Origin: an uncultured Eubacteriales bacterium
GTDB taxonomy: Bacteria; Bacillota; Clostridia; Christensenellales; CAG-138
DNA: 64,000 bases
Direction of reading: 5' to 3'
Assembly (NCBI GenBank): GCA_900544555.1
Contig: UQWD01000009.1
Span: 20,464-84,463, forward strand
Shown here: in pieces, positions 17,568 through 26,746 of the stretch
Position numbering within the stretch: the stretch's first letter is position 1
Layout: each line of letters starts with the position of its first letter
Notes under the pieces: generated by a model
Told to the model about the DNA's origin: nothing
Databases searched by the model: none
Seen by the model: the letters and a program-made list of their open reading frames with translations, nothing else
Program-made: the position numbers and the translations under genes

Positions 17568-18674
17568 TTACAGGGTCATCAGATACAGCTCACCATCCCG
17601 GATAAGAAGTATCCTGTTTTCACTAAGCTTAACCGCGCCTGTAATCGCCTCGTCAAAGCCGCTTGTCCGTACAAGCTTGCCCGACTGGGAAAACACGCTG
17701 AGCGTGTCCGCGGTAAACGCGTATAGCTGCCCGCCCGCGAGAAAAGCGTTTAGCGTGTCGGCCGGAAGCTGCACTGTGGCGGTCGAGAGCGAGGCGTCGG
17801 CGGCGTCGGCCAATGTGACAAGGCGCGCTGTTCCCCATCCCGAAGAACCGCGCGGGGTAAGCAGAAACACTCGCTTGCCCCCTGATGGCGAATCGTCACA
17901 GTATTCCCATCCATATACCATGGCCCGATACGATTCATTCTTCCCAACCATATCATATCGTATGATATGATTGGTTCCAACCACAAAAATACTTTCCGCC
18001 GAGAATAAAACCTTATCTACCAGCTGGTTCTGTACCGACATTACTCCCGTAGTGCGCGCGTTCGTTAAATCGTATGTTGATATAATCGAAAGCGGCAGCG
18101 ATGCGGAATCGTTCATTTCAAGCGTCCACAGCGTTTGCGAGGCGCCGGAGAAAAACCCAAAGTCAACAAGCGGCGCGGTTTGCGCAATCTGCTGAACCTG
18201 TTTTCCGGTCGTTCCGTCAAAAACCTGAAGCACACCCTGTCCCGAATCGTCTTTAAGCACGGCCACATGCGTCTCGCCGCACTTTCCTGCGAGCAGCTTG
18301 CCGGAAAACTCGATTGGAAAGTCCATCCCGATAATTTGAACGGCCTGCTCGTTATAAACGCCCGCGAGGGAGGGCGAGCCCATCAGCCGCACATCCTGAG
18401 ACGGAAGCTGAACAGAGTAATTTTTCGCATCGTCGTCCAGGTTATAATAATACAGCGTCTGTTCGGAAGCGTACAGAAAACCGTCGCCGGTAAACTCATA
18501 GTTGGCCGCCGCGCCAAACGGAAGCTTCTTGGCGGAGCGTACGGGATCAAGCCCCTTGAGCAGAAATACCGCCGTTATAGCGGCCCCGGCAACGAGCAGA
18601 AGCACCCCCCCCAGTATGGCGGCGCGCCTGTAAGTAAATGCCCTGTTCCGCGCAACATATTTGCGGCGTCTCAT
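17568..18674 (-). CDS. DUF5711 family membrane-anchored beta-propeller protein
   Basis: 368 residues. A basic N-terminus and one membrane helix (about 18-40) are followed by a long extracytoplasmic region of repeated beta blades (GDGFLYASEQTLYYYNL, KLLAGKCGETHVAVL, GQLYAFTADTLSVFS). The pattern and the CvpA neighbour match DUF5711. Function unknown. First gene of the leftward operon ending with sdaAA; GGAGATGATCC precedes the start. Confidence 0.8.
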   Translation of the reverse strand: MRRRKYVARNRAFTYRRAAILGGVLLLVAGAAITAVFLLKGLDPVRSAKKLPFGAAANYEFTGDGFLYASEQTLYYYNLDDDAKNYSVQLPSQDVRLMGSPSLAGVYNEQAVQIIGMDFPIEFSGKLLAGKCGETHVAVLKDDSGQGVLQVFDGTTGKQVQQIAQTAPLVDFGFFSGASQTLWTLEMNDSASLPLSIISTYDLTNARTTGVMSVQNQLVDKVLFSAESIFVVGTNHIIRYDMVGKNESYRAMVYGWEYCDDSPSGGKRVFLLTPRGSSGWGTARLVTLADAADASLSTATVQLPADTLNAFLAGGQLYAFTADTLSVFSQSGKLVRTSGFDEAITGAVKLSENRILLIRDGELYLMTL

Positions 18675-19156
18675 ACCGGATCATCTCCATCCATCAATCA
18701 TTTGCGCCCGGCATCATGATGCATACAGCGCCTGTAAGCGTGAAAAACGTATCAGGCTGCGAGAGCACAGTTCATTAAAAAGATTAATTTATGTACTACA
18801 CTCCAACTGCGTTGCCCGCCTTAACATACCTAATGCCCTTCGGGCCCGAATGCTTCCCCTTTTCAATGCGGGGCAGCGGCTTTAAAAAGCAACGCGCTCA
18901 TGGATTCTATCACGCAAATATCCGGCGGCCCATAAAACCTACGGCCCGGGGCGCAACGTTAAACGCTCATCTGAGAAACACATCTAAGACGCATGCCGTT
19001 TTCGTTTAAAACGTTGAGCAAAAGTCCGTAACCGCCGTAATATAAAGCGCGTTCAGCGCTCCCAGCACTAAAGGAAGCATACCTTTTAGCTTTTTTTATC
19101 TCCCGTATATACGCTGACGCCGGAACCGCGACATTAAATCACGTCATCAGCCGGCG
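18675..19156 (-). other. Intergenic, no gene supported
   Basis: About 480 bases that should carry the promoter of the DUF5711 operon. I could not single out a convincing -35/-10 pair, and the rightward frames here look random. Confidence 0.4.
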
Positions 19157-19306
19157 TCAACCGGTCTGGGCGTAAATTCCAAGGCGCATGAGCCGCAGGG
19201 TATAGGCGGAATCGCGTATCGTACCATAACCGAGTATCAGCCTTTCGCCCCTCTCCTGAGCCTTTCCGGCCGGCAGCTGATTGGCGATGATATATCCGCG
19301 CCTCAT
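19157..19306 (-). CDS. Small ORF coupled to the lipid kinase gene
   Basis: 49 codons starting MRRGYIIANQLPAGKAQERG and ending RLMRLGIYAQTG. Its ATG overlaps the TGA of the lipid kinase (ATGA), the arrangement of translational coupling used elsewhere in this window, and codon use looks like that of its neighbours. It has no signal peptide and no recognised family; it looks like a basic helical protein. It is below the size limit of most gene finders. A chance frame cannot be excluded. Confidence 0.4.
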   Translation of the reverse strand: MRRGYIIANQLPAGKAQERGERLILGYGTIRDSAYTLRLMRLGIYAQTG

Positions 19307-20190
19307 ACTAATGGGGAGGGGCACAGCATTTGAATAGCACCGGGCGCCATTGTAAACATCGCGGGGGTCGTCTCGCTCAGCTCCCCGTCCAATTCCACAG
19401 TTGCTTCTCCCTTAACCCTAACGGTTATCTTTTTCGCGCGAAAATACCGAACAGGCTTTTTGCTAATATGCTTGCCCTTAACAAACGAGGGGAGCAGCCT
19501 TAAAAACATCGGAACGCTTACCCGTTCAACTGCGCATATATCAAAGTACCCGTCAAAAAGGTCGGCCTCGGGCGCCACGTTCATTCCCCCGCCAAAATGC
19601 GTCCCGTTCGCGACCGCTACCATAAGCCCCTGCATGCGCGTCATGCCTTCTTCCGTTTCCAGCTCCATATCAAGAGGCTTAAGACGGGCCAGAGCCTGAA
19701 ACAACCCAAGCATATAGGGCAGCATGCCGTTGAGCCTCTTTTTAAACTTTTCAGTATTGGCAAGCACGTCCACATCAAAGCCGATACCGGCCACATTAGC
19801 AAAAAAGCTGCCGTTGACAAACCCCGCGTCCATCCTTCGGACGTTGCCGGCCAATATAACTTCAAGGGCAGGCAAGGGATCCCGGGGCAGTTTAAGCGCG
19901 CGGGCAAGGTCGTTCCCCGTGCCAAACGGGAGGATGCCCATAACCGCGTCATGCCCGCAAAGAGCGCCCGCAACCTCTTTTACAGTTCCGTCGCCGCCTA
20001 CCGCCACGATTTGGCCGCATTTTTTCTTCAGCGCATCTAACGCCAAATCAACCGCATGCCCCGGATAGGCGCTTATAGAATAATCGTAACGGATTGAACG
20101 CCTGTCCAGCTCTTTGCGGATAGCCTCAAACAGCTTAGCGCTTTTCCCCGCCCCGGCCACCGGGTTTACGATAAATTCATAACCACCCAT
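19303..20190 (-). CDS. Diacylglycerol kinase family lipid kinase (YegS/DgkB-like)
   Basis: 295 residues from the ATG at 20190, which follows GCGGGGCG; the frame continues upstream to 20277 but that part does not resemble the family. Catalytic-domain motifs: NPVAGAGKS at the start, VAVGGDGTVKEVAGAL, and LPFGTGNDLARAL. Phosphorylates a lipid such as diacylglycerol at the membrane. It is divergent from dapF, with a palindrome between the two. Confidence 0.92.
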   Translation of the reverse strand: MGGYEFIVNPVAGAGKSAKLFEAIRKELDRRSIRYDYSISAYPGHAVDLALDALKKKCGQIVAVGGDGTVKEVAGALCGHDAVMGILPFGTGNDLARALKLPRDPLPALEVILAGNVRRMDAGFVNGSFFANVAGIGFDVDVLANTEKFKKRLNGMLPYMLGLFQALARLKPLDMELETEEGMTRMQGLMVAVANGTHFGGGMNVAPEADLFDGYFDICAVERVSVPMFLRLLPSFVKGKHISKKPVRYFRAKKITVRVKGEATVELDGELSETTPAMFTMAPGAIQMLCPSPLV

Positions 20191-20227
20191 ATACGCCCCG
20201 CAAAAAATAATAACTCTTTTTATGATA

Positions 20228-20241
20228 ATCCAATATTGGAT
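20228..20241. promoter_or_regulatory. Perfect 14-base palindrome between divergent genes
   Basis: ATCCAATATTGGAT is its own reverse complement and lies between the lipid kinase and dapF starts, with two further matching pairs outside one mismatch. It may be an operator; no regulator is known from the sequence. Confidence 0.4.
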
Positions 20242-20271
20242 AATTGTACAGAAAAAAACTTGTGAACTCAT

Positions 20272-20301
20272 TTGCATAGCTTGTTTTATATAGAGTATAA
20301 T
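20272..20301 (+). promoter_or_regulatory. Promoter of dapF
   Basis: TTGCAT (20272-20277) and TATAAT (20296-20301) are 18 bases apart. The ribosome site GAAGGAGC follows close to the ATG at 20328. Confidence 0.55.
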
Positions 20302-20327
20302 GGAGCAAAAAGCCGAAGGAGCAATGG

Positions 20328-21155
20328 ATGGATTTTGTAAAAATGCACGGGCTCGGTAACGATTTTGTGCTTATAGACGGGCGGCGTTCCCTTTCGGGAG
20401 ATTTAGCCCGGCTTGCCCGGGCAGTATGCGACAGGCGCACGGGCGTCGGCGGCGACGGCCTACTCATATTGTTAAACTCGGATAACGCCGCGGCCCGGAT
20501 GCGGATAATCAATGCGGACGGCAGCCACGCAAATATGTGCGGCAACGGGCTGCGCTGTTTCGCAAAATATATTTATGAACTCGGCCTAGTAAGCGAACGC
20601 GCGTTCAATGTGGAGACGGACGCGGGCGTTATGTCGCCTGAAATATATTTAGATAACGGGCGTATCGTCTCCGTCCGCGTGATGATGGGCAGGCCGGAGT
20701 TTGAACGGGGGCTCATACCCATGATCGGGTCAGGTAAGTGCGTTGAAGAGGAAATATCGGTTTTGGGAAAAACGTTTTTCCTTACGGCCATGCTCATGGG
20801 CGTGCCGCAGGCCGTCGTATTCGTTGACGAGCTTGACGAGCTGGATATTGAAACGTACGGCCCGGCCATTGAAAACCACCCGCTGTTCCCGGAGCGTGTG
20901 AACGTTGATTTCGTGAGGGTATTGGACGAAGGGAATATCGTTATGCGCGCCTGGGAGCGCGGATGCGGCCAGACGCCCGCGTCGGGCACCGGCTCGTGCG
21001 CATCGGTCGTAGCGAGCGCGCTCACAGGCCGTACACGCCGAGGCGCCTCCGTATGCTACCCCCTTGGCCGGCTTAATGTGCTGTGGGCGGACGACGGGCG
21101 AGTCTATATGGATGGGCCTGCAGAGACTGCGTTTACCGGGCAATGGCCTGGATAG
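20328..21155 (+). CDS. dapF: Diaminopimelate epimerase
   Basis: Converts LL- to meso-diaminopimelate for lysine and peptidoglycan synthesis. 275 residues, the usual length. Both catalytic cysteines are present: C71 in NMCGNGLRC and C224 in ASGTGSCAS. The N-terminal KMHGLGNDFVLID is the family start. A second ATG four bases upstream is out of frame; the chosen ATG fits the family. It is followed after 114 bases by the TSCPD protein gene. Confidence 0.96.
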   Translation: MDFVKMHGLGNDFVLIDGRRSLSGDLARLARAVCDRRTGVGGDGLLILLNSDNAAARMRIINADGSHANMCGNGLRCFAKYIYELGLVSERAFNVETDAGVMSPEIYLDNGRIVSVRVMMGRPEFERGLIPMIGSGKCVEEEISVLGKTFFLTAMLMGVPQAVVFVDELDELDIETYGPAIENHPLFPERVNVDFVRVLDEGNIVMRAWERGCGQTPASGTGSCASVVASALTGRTRRGASVCYPLGRLNVLWADDGRVYMDGPAETAFTGQWPG

Positions 21156-21269
21156 CTGTCGCTGTCGGCATAATAGACAGGCGGGCTGATCCGCCGGCGC
21201 TAAAACGTATTGCCGTCACGAACAAAAAGCGGCGGCTGAACACATATTGTATCATTAAGGAGGCTTATT

Positions 21270-21515
21270 ATGCATTATACCTTTTATCCGCGTGGCGTGT
21301 GCTCAACCCAAATCGATCTGGATATTGAAAACGGCGTTGTCCGCAACATTAACTACACAAACGGCTGTAACGGCAACCTCAAAGCGCTGTCCGCACTTGC
21401 CGAAGGCATGACCGTAGAGAATCTCATCGAAAGGCTTGAGGGCATTGAGTGCGGATATAAATCTACCTCATGCGCGGATCAGCTTGCGCAAAATCTCAAA
21501 AGTTTAAATGGATGA
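21270..21515 (+). CDS. TIGR03905 family TSCPD-domain protein
   Basis: 81 residues. The C-terminal GIECGYKSTSCADQLAQNL is the TSCPD-type motif, and the N-terminal YTFYPRGVCSTQIDLDI fits the family TIGR03905. This domain also forms the C-terminal tail of some ribonucleotide reductases and ends in a cysteine-rich motif; the free-standing protein has no established function. AAGGAGG precedes the start. The stop overlaps the start of the broken methyltransferase. Confidence 0.85.
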   Translation: MHYTFYPRGVCSTQIDLDIENGVVRNINYTNGCNGNLKALSALAEGMTVENLIERLEGIECGYKSTSCADQLAQNLKSLNG

Positions 21516-22171
21516 CAGGCTAAAATTACAAACGAAATACGAGTTTTGGCACCGCGTTTTCGGAGCGGAGGCTCCCGGAAAGATTGTTCCGAACCGTGTC
21601 CCGCCAAAGTTCGGCCGCGCGCTGAACTGGGTTGCCAACGGCGCGATAAGCGTGCTGGATTTCGGATCCGAAAACGGGGCTGCGCTGGTGATGTTCGCTA
21701 TGCGCGGCATGAAGGAGCATTTGGGGCTAGACGTTTCCTCCAGCGCCGTGGCGCTCTCCCGCCTTTACGCGCGGCTAAACGCTAGCGAAGCGTCGTTACG
21801 CTTTATTCAGGGCGGCGTTTAAGCGCTCGGCACAGTGCCCGCGTCGTCTATGGACGCGGCGATACTGTTTAATATTGCTGATAACCTTATCCCTAAAGAC
21901 AGCGAGGCGCTTATACGGCATGTCCGGCGTATAATAAAGCCCGCGGGATGGGCGCGGGTAAAGATAAACCTTTATCAGCGAGGAGCGTATAAAGGCGTAG
22001 GGGCGTATGCGTTGTTGAAGCGGATTTTCTTTACGACGTGCCTGTACCTGCGGATCAGAACCACGCCGCAATGGGGGGCTTTCCTTTCCCTAGACACTGA
22101 ATTATGAAAAAGTTAATTTCCCCGGGCACGATCAGATCATCCGTATATTCATGTTGCGGATGAAGCCGTAA
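21508..22171 (+). pseudogene. Class I SAM methyltransferase, inactivated by a stop and a frameshift
   Basis: Three pieces make one methyltransferase. Piece 1 (21508-21819) carries the SAM motif VLDFGSENGAALVMFAM. An in-frame TAA at 21820 interrupts it. Piece 2 (21823-about 22099, same frame) carries SMDAAILFNIADNLIP and IIKPAGWARVKINLYQ. The C-terminal end (YEKVNFPGHDQIIRIFML, to the stop at 22169-22171) is in another frame. Two separate lesions make sequencing error less likely than true decay. The start overlaps the TSCPD gene by eight bases, so the original gene was part of that operon. Confidence 0.75.
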
Positions 22172-22496
22172 AGAGCGTTTTATTAATACGCAAATACGCA
22201 AACCGTTCCCGTTGCGGTGAAAATTGCGAAGCAATTTTAGGAATGCCGGCTCAGCTTAATCGGTTGAACCGAGACATAGGGACTTGCGCGTTCAAAATCC
22301 CCTTTAAAGATTAAAAAGTGCATATCAGTAACGACTTTAGTTGTTTGCGAACTCAGTTGTACACGGCTGGAGTATTTTTAATTCTAGGATTTATAATACT
22401 AAATAGCATATGGCAATTTGCTTGGCTTGAAAACGCATGGGCGCTCCGTATCCAAAGTAATGTCATATGGGATATTTTGTGTTATATTAAAAGAAA
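22172..22496 (+). other. Intergenic with a small perfect hairpin
   Basis: AAAATTGC (22220-22227) and GCAATTTT (22231-22238) form a tight stem with a three-base loop and may end transcription of the broken methyltransferase region. The right part should hold the nadE promoter; TATATT at 22483-22488 is a candidate -10. Confidence 0.35.
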
Positions 22497-24431
22497 ATGT
22501 CAAGGATGGGTTTTGCTTTGCAATATGGCTTCTTAAACGTATGCGCGGCAACGCCGCAAATCCGCCTGGCGGATTGTATTTACAACGGCGAGCGGATAAT
22601 TGAGATGATGCGCCGGGCTGCGGCGGAAAAAGCCGCTTTAGCCGTGTTTCCCGAGCTTTGTATAACAGGCTATACCTGCGCCGATCTTTTCGCGCAAAAA
22701 GCCTTAATTGACAGCGCCCTAAACACATTAAAGAAGATACGGGACGCAAGCCGGGGCCTGAACATGGTAACCGTTGTAGGGGTTCCAATCAAAAAAGACG
22801 GCAAGCTGTATAACTGCGCGGCGGTCATACATGATGGAAGCGTTTTGGGTGTTGTACCAAAGGCCAATCTGGCCAACTACGGCGAGTTTTATGAACCTCG
22901 GCATTTCAGCCCCGCGCCTGAAGCTAATTCCAATATGCAGCTTTTCGGCCAATCATGCCCGTTTGGGAAGAAGCTGCTTTTTTCCTGCGACTCTATGCAA
23001 TCGTTTACGCTGGGAATTGAAATATGCGAGGATCTCTGGGTAGTAGAGCCGCCCTCATCCAGCCATGCGCTCGCGGGCGCGACCCTTATCGCAAACCTTT
23101 CGGCCAGCAGCGAGATGATTGGAAAGCGCGAATATCGCCGCTCTCTCGTATCCTCACAATCCGCAAGGCTAATGTGCGCGTATGTGTATTGCGATGCGGG
23201 AGAAGGCGAATCGACTACGGACCTGGTTTTTTCCGGGCATAGCATCATTGCGGAAAACGGCGTATTCCTGGCGCAAAGCCGTCAGTACGAATGCGGGCTG
23301 ACTATGGCACAGCCGGATCTCGAACGGATGGAAGCCGAGCGCGGCCGCGCCACAACGTTCAGCGCGTACAATGCCGCGGGATACCAAACCGTCTCGTTTC
23401 ATCTAAATACTTATAACACGCCGCTTACGCGCAAGTTTTCGCCCTTCCCCTTTGTCCCTCAGGAGCCGCTCGACAGGGACGTCCGCTGCGAGGAAATACT
23501 CTCCATCCAGGCTCACGGCCTGAAAAAGCGCATTGAGCATATGGGGGCCGAATCGCTGGTTATCGCCGTATCCGGCGGGCTTGACTCCTGCTTGGCGCTT
23601 CTGGTCTGCACGCGCGCTATGGAATTAATCGGCCGTGACAAAAGCGCAGTCACCGCGGTGACCATGCCCTGCTTTGGCACCACGGCTCGCACGCGCTCAA
23701 ACGCTCAAAAGCTATGCCGGCTTCTTGGCGTATCCTTCAAAACGGTTGATATTACCCGATCGGTTTCAATGCATTTTGAGGATATCGGCCACGCGGGTGG
23801 CGATTACAGCACGGTATTTGAAAACGCGCAGGCCCGCGAGCGTACGCAGGTCGTGATGGATTTGGCCAACAGCGGGCGCGGCCTGGCCGTTGGCACAGGG
23901 GATTTGTCGGAACTGGCGCTTGGATGGGCGACGTATAACGGTGATCATATGTCCATGTATGGGGTCAATTCCTCCGTTCCCAAAACGCTTATCCGCCATA
24001 TTATCTCCTATGTTGCGTCTATATCCGGCGATGATTTAAAAGAGGTGTTGCAGGATATTGTGGATACCCCGGTAAGCCCGGAGCTTCTGCCCGCCAAGGG
24101 GGATAGCATGGTTCAGCTAACGGAGGAAATTATCGGCCCGTATGAGCTTCACGACTTTTTTCTCTATTATGTCGTACGCTTTGGATTCCCACCCGAAAAA
24201 ATATACTATTTAGCCGTTCAGGCTTTCCGTGAAGCTTATACCGGGGAAATCATTCTCAAGTGGCTCAAATTGTTCTATAACCGTTTCTTTTCGCAGCAGT
24301 TCAAGCGCTCGTGCCTGCCGGACGGGCCGAAGGTTGGCTCCGTAACGCTGTCGCCCCGCGGGGACTGGCGCATGCCGAGCGACGCTACCGCGCGCGTTTG
24401 GCTGGAGCGGCTCGCAGCCATAAAGCCCTGA
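22497..24431 (+). CDS. nadE: Glutamine-dependent NAD(+) synthase
   Basis: 644 residues, the full two-domain form. The N-terminal nitrilase-type glutaminase has its triad: E53 (FPELCITGY), K122 (VPKANL) and C177 (EICEDLW). The synthetase domain has the PP-loop SGGLDS (359-364) and GTGDLSELALGWATYNGDH. It amidates nicotinate adenine dinucleotide with glutamine nitrogen in the last step of NAD synthesis. The start ATG at 22497 has only a weak ribosome site; an ATG nine bases later is possible. Confidence 0.96.
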   Translation: MSRMGFALQYGFLNVCAATPQIRLADCIYNGERIIEMMRRAAAEKAALAVFPELCITGYTCADLFAQKALIDSALNTLKKIRDASRGLNMVTVVGVPIKKDGKLYNCAAVIHDGSVLGVVPKANLANYGEFYEPRHFSPAPEANSNMQLFGQSCPFGKKLLFSCDSMQSFTLGIEICEDLWVVEPPSSSHALAGATLIANLSASSEMIGKREYRRSLVSSQSARLMCAYVYCDAGEGESTTDLVFSGHSIIAENGVFLAQSRQYECGLTMAQPDLERMEAERGRATTFSAYNAAGYQTVSFHLNTYNTPLTRKFSPFPFVPQEPLDRDVRCEEILSIQAHGLKKRIEHMGAESLVIAVSGGLDSCLALLVCTRAMELIGRDKSAVTAVTMPCFGTTARTRSNAQKLCRLLGVSFKTVDITRSVSMHFEDIGHAGGDYSTVFENAQARERTQVVMDLANSGRGLAVGTGDLSELALGWATYNGDHMSMYGVNSSVPKTLIRHIISYVASISGDDLKEVLQDIVDTPVSPELLPAKGDSMVQLTEEIIGPYELHDFFLYYVVRFGFPPEKIYYLAVQAFREAYTGEIILKWLKLFYNRFFSQQFKRSCLPDGPKVGSVTLSPRGDWRMPSDATARVWLERLAAIKP

Positions 24432-24483
24432 CCGCGTAAAACGCCGGGCGGGACGCGGAACCGAATAAAAACAAGCGGTTTTC

Positions 24484-24514
24484 GCCCCGCGCATGGATTT
24501 GCGCGGGGCTTTTG
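24484..24514 (+). terminator. Rho-independent terminator after nadE
   Basis: GCCCCGCGCA (24484-24493) and TGCGCGGGGC (24500-24509) form a perfect ten-pair stem with a six-base loop, followed by TTTTGCT. Confidence 0.85.
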
Positions 24515-24850
24515 CTCGTCACGTTTCGGGCGCGAATCCAGCAAGGGGATATTCATTTATAACCGTTTTTTATTCCTATTTCTCAAGCGCTTTCCATTGG
24601 TTAAAGATATAGGTATACCCATACCGTCGGTCACACGCTGACAGCATTCTTCAAACAACCTCTGATTTGTGACGGAAGACGGCGATATGGCTCAACAACC
24701 ATTTCACTTTGAGACGCTCCGCAATCAAAGAGAACTTAAATTCTTAGCCCATACGTCCTCTTATAAAAAACGCGTTCCATGTCGTCTTATGCGCCGCATT
24801 CTAAGGCATACCAATAGCTTCCGTCAGGCATGAAGGTTATACCGCAATCA
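24515..24850. other. Intergenic, nothing recognised
   Basis: No gene, RNA motif or repeat was seen in these 336 bases between two convergent genes. Confidence 0.4.
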
Positions 24851-26593
24851 TCACTCGCCTGGCCATTCGCCCAAATTCCAGCCGTAAATGCTGTCATGTC
24901 CCGTTATTACAACAGATCCATCGCTTTTAAGCCCTATCGTTAACCAATCCACGCAGGAGATGGCAATGATATCCCTCCAGCCGGATACATCGCATTGCCC
25001 GTTGGAGTTATCTCCGGCCGTTACGACCGTTCCGTCACTTTTTAGCCCCACGGTATGTACTGACGAGGCCGCGACGGCCGATAAATCCTTCCAATCCGTA
25101 ACGTCGCATTGTCCATACAGGTTGTCGCCAACGGCAACGGCTGTGCCGTCGCTTACAAGCCCGACAGTATGCCATTGCCCAGCAGCTATGGCCGTAATAT
25201 CCGTCCAATCCGCCACGGCGCCCTGATTAAAGTAATCGATAGCGCCCGACGTAACCACCGTGCCGTCCTCTCTAAGCCCGACGGCTTCGCCTGTTGCTGA
25301 GATGGCGCGTATATCCCGCCAATCCGACACATCCCGTTCCAAGCCGGTTGAAACTACCGTACCGTCCTCCTTAAGACCCAGCGTAAAGCCCTGCCCCCCC
25401 GCTATCGCGACAATATCCTTCCAGCTCTCCACATCGCACTCGCCATAAAGGGAATAATACCCCCACGCAACGACCGTGCCGTCACGCTTAAGCCCCACAA
25501 TACACGAAGTTCCACATGAGATGGCCGTTAAATCCGACCATTTGCTTACCACGCTGTTCTTGTTTCCTGTTTCGGCTATAACCCCGTCTTTAGTCAAGGC
25601 CAGGTCGTCTGATATTGCGGATATGTCCGTACGCCCTACTAAATCCTCGTTGAGATAATAAGTCCAGCCGGATCCCGTTACGAGAATGCTCCCATCGCTT
25701 TTAAGCCCTACAGTATATGCCACACCCGCCGAAACAGCAACAGTGTCGCTCCACTGCTCAACATCGCACTCACCCGAATCAGACCCGCCGGCGGCTAAAA
25801 CCGTTCCGTCGCTTTGAAGGCCCACAATATGGGTTTCGCTCAGCGCAATCCGTTCGATATCATTCCAGCTCATAGTTATTTCTTTTTCTTCGTCTACGAA
25901 CCTGCCGTCCCAAACGACCTTCCCATCCCTCGTCAGCCCTGCAATAGATTGGCTATTGGCCGAAACATCGATAATACTATTCCAACGTAAGGCTCGCTCG
26001 ATTTCCTCACTCATGCGCCCGGTCAAAACGACCTTGCCATCCTTTTTAACGCCGGCTGTATAAAAATCTCCCGCCGACACCGAAACAATATCCGTCCATT
26101 CAGTAACGTCGCACTGCCCGTCCGCGTTTTCCCCGACTGCCACTACGGTCCCGTCGCTTTTAAGCCCTACCGTATGCCAATTCCCCGCGGATACCGCGAC
26201 GACGTCCGCCCATTCCTGTACATTACAGCTTCCGTCAATGTTATAGCCCGCCGCCACGACCGTGCCGTCCTTTTTAAGCCCCGCCGAATGGCGGTAGCCC
26301 GCGGATACGGCGATAATCTCCGCCCAGCCGGATACCTCGCATTGGCCGTCTGTATTGTCCCCCGCCGCGACGGCCGAGCCGTCGCTCCGCAGCCCGATAA
26401 CAAACTTGCTTGAATTTGAAGCCGTTATCATAGGCTCTGTAATAAACGGTCCAGGATCGACTTGCGCCGTGGGTTCAGGTGCAATCGGGGCGGTAGGCTC
26501 CGTTTGCATGGTGCCCCTCCCGTTCTCGCAGCCGGGAAGGATAAGTGCCGTTATAAAAAAAACAACCAATACCACAGCAACACTTTTTTTCAT
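24851..26593 (-). CDS. RCC1-like repeat lipoprotein
   Basis: 580 residues from the ATG at 26593 (preceded by AAGGAGAG). A lipoprotein signal peptide with the lipobox ILPGC is followed by a Thr/Pro-rich linker. The rest is 13 full and one partial copies of a 33-40 residue unit of the form GLKSDGTVVAVGDN, GQCDV, W, DIVAVSAG. This is the bacterial RCC1-like pattern, predicted to fold as beta-propeller blades. It sits on the outer face of the membrane. Such proteins are common in gut Clostridia; a binding role is likely, but no ligand is known. Several repeats have diverged, losing the GQCDV part. Confidence 0.85.
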   Translation of the reverse strand: MKKSVAVVLVVFFITALILPGCENGRGTMQTEPTAPIAPEPTAQVDPGPFITEPMITASNSSKFVIGLRSDGSAVAAGDNTDGQCEVSGWAEIIAVSAGYRHSAGLKKDGTVVAAGYNIDGSCNVQEWADVVAVSAGNWHTVGLKSDGTVVAVGENADGQCDVTEWTDIVSVSAGDFYTAGVKKDGKVVLTGRMSEEIERALRWNSIIDVSANSQSIAGLTRDGKVVWDGRFVDEEKEITMSWNDIERIALSETHIVGLQSDGTVLAAGGSDSGECDVEQWSDTVAVSAGVAYTVGLKSDGSILVTGSGWTYYLNEDLVGRTDISAISDDLALTKDGVIAETGNKNSVVSKWSDLTAISCGTSCIVGLKRDGTVVAWGYYSLYGECDVESWKDIVAIAGGQGFTLGLKEDGTVVSTGLERDVSDWRDIRAISATGEAVGLREDGTVVTSGAIDYFNQGAVADWTDITAIAAGQWHTVGLVSDGTAVAVGDNLYGQCDVTDWKDLSAVAASSVHTVGLKSDGTVVTAGDNSNGQCDVSGWRDIIAISCVDWLTIGLKSDGSVVITGHDSIYGWNLGEWPGE

Positions 26594-26746
26594 TTGCTCT
26601 CTCCTTATTTTTCGATATTTATACGTTTCTAAAAAACGTTTAATTGAATTATTCACCCGTTTATGTGCCGGCGGCCGTTAATTCCGTAGCGCATCACAAA
26701 GCCAGCCAAACTTCTCGCATATTCATTAAGAATACTTCAAGTAGAA

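Noticed and set aside
20191..20277. N-terminal extension of the lipid kinase
   Set aside because: The 29 extra residues are hydrophobic and Cys-rich, not found in the family, and cover the promoter region and palindrome.
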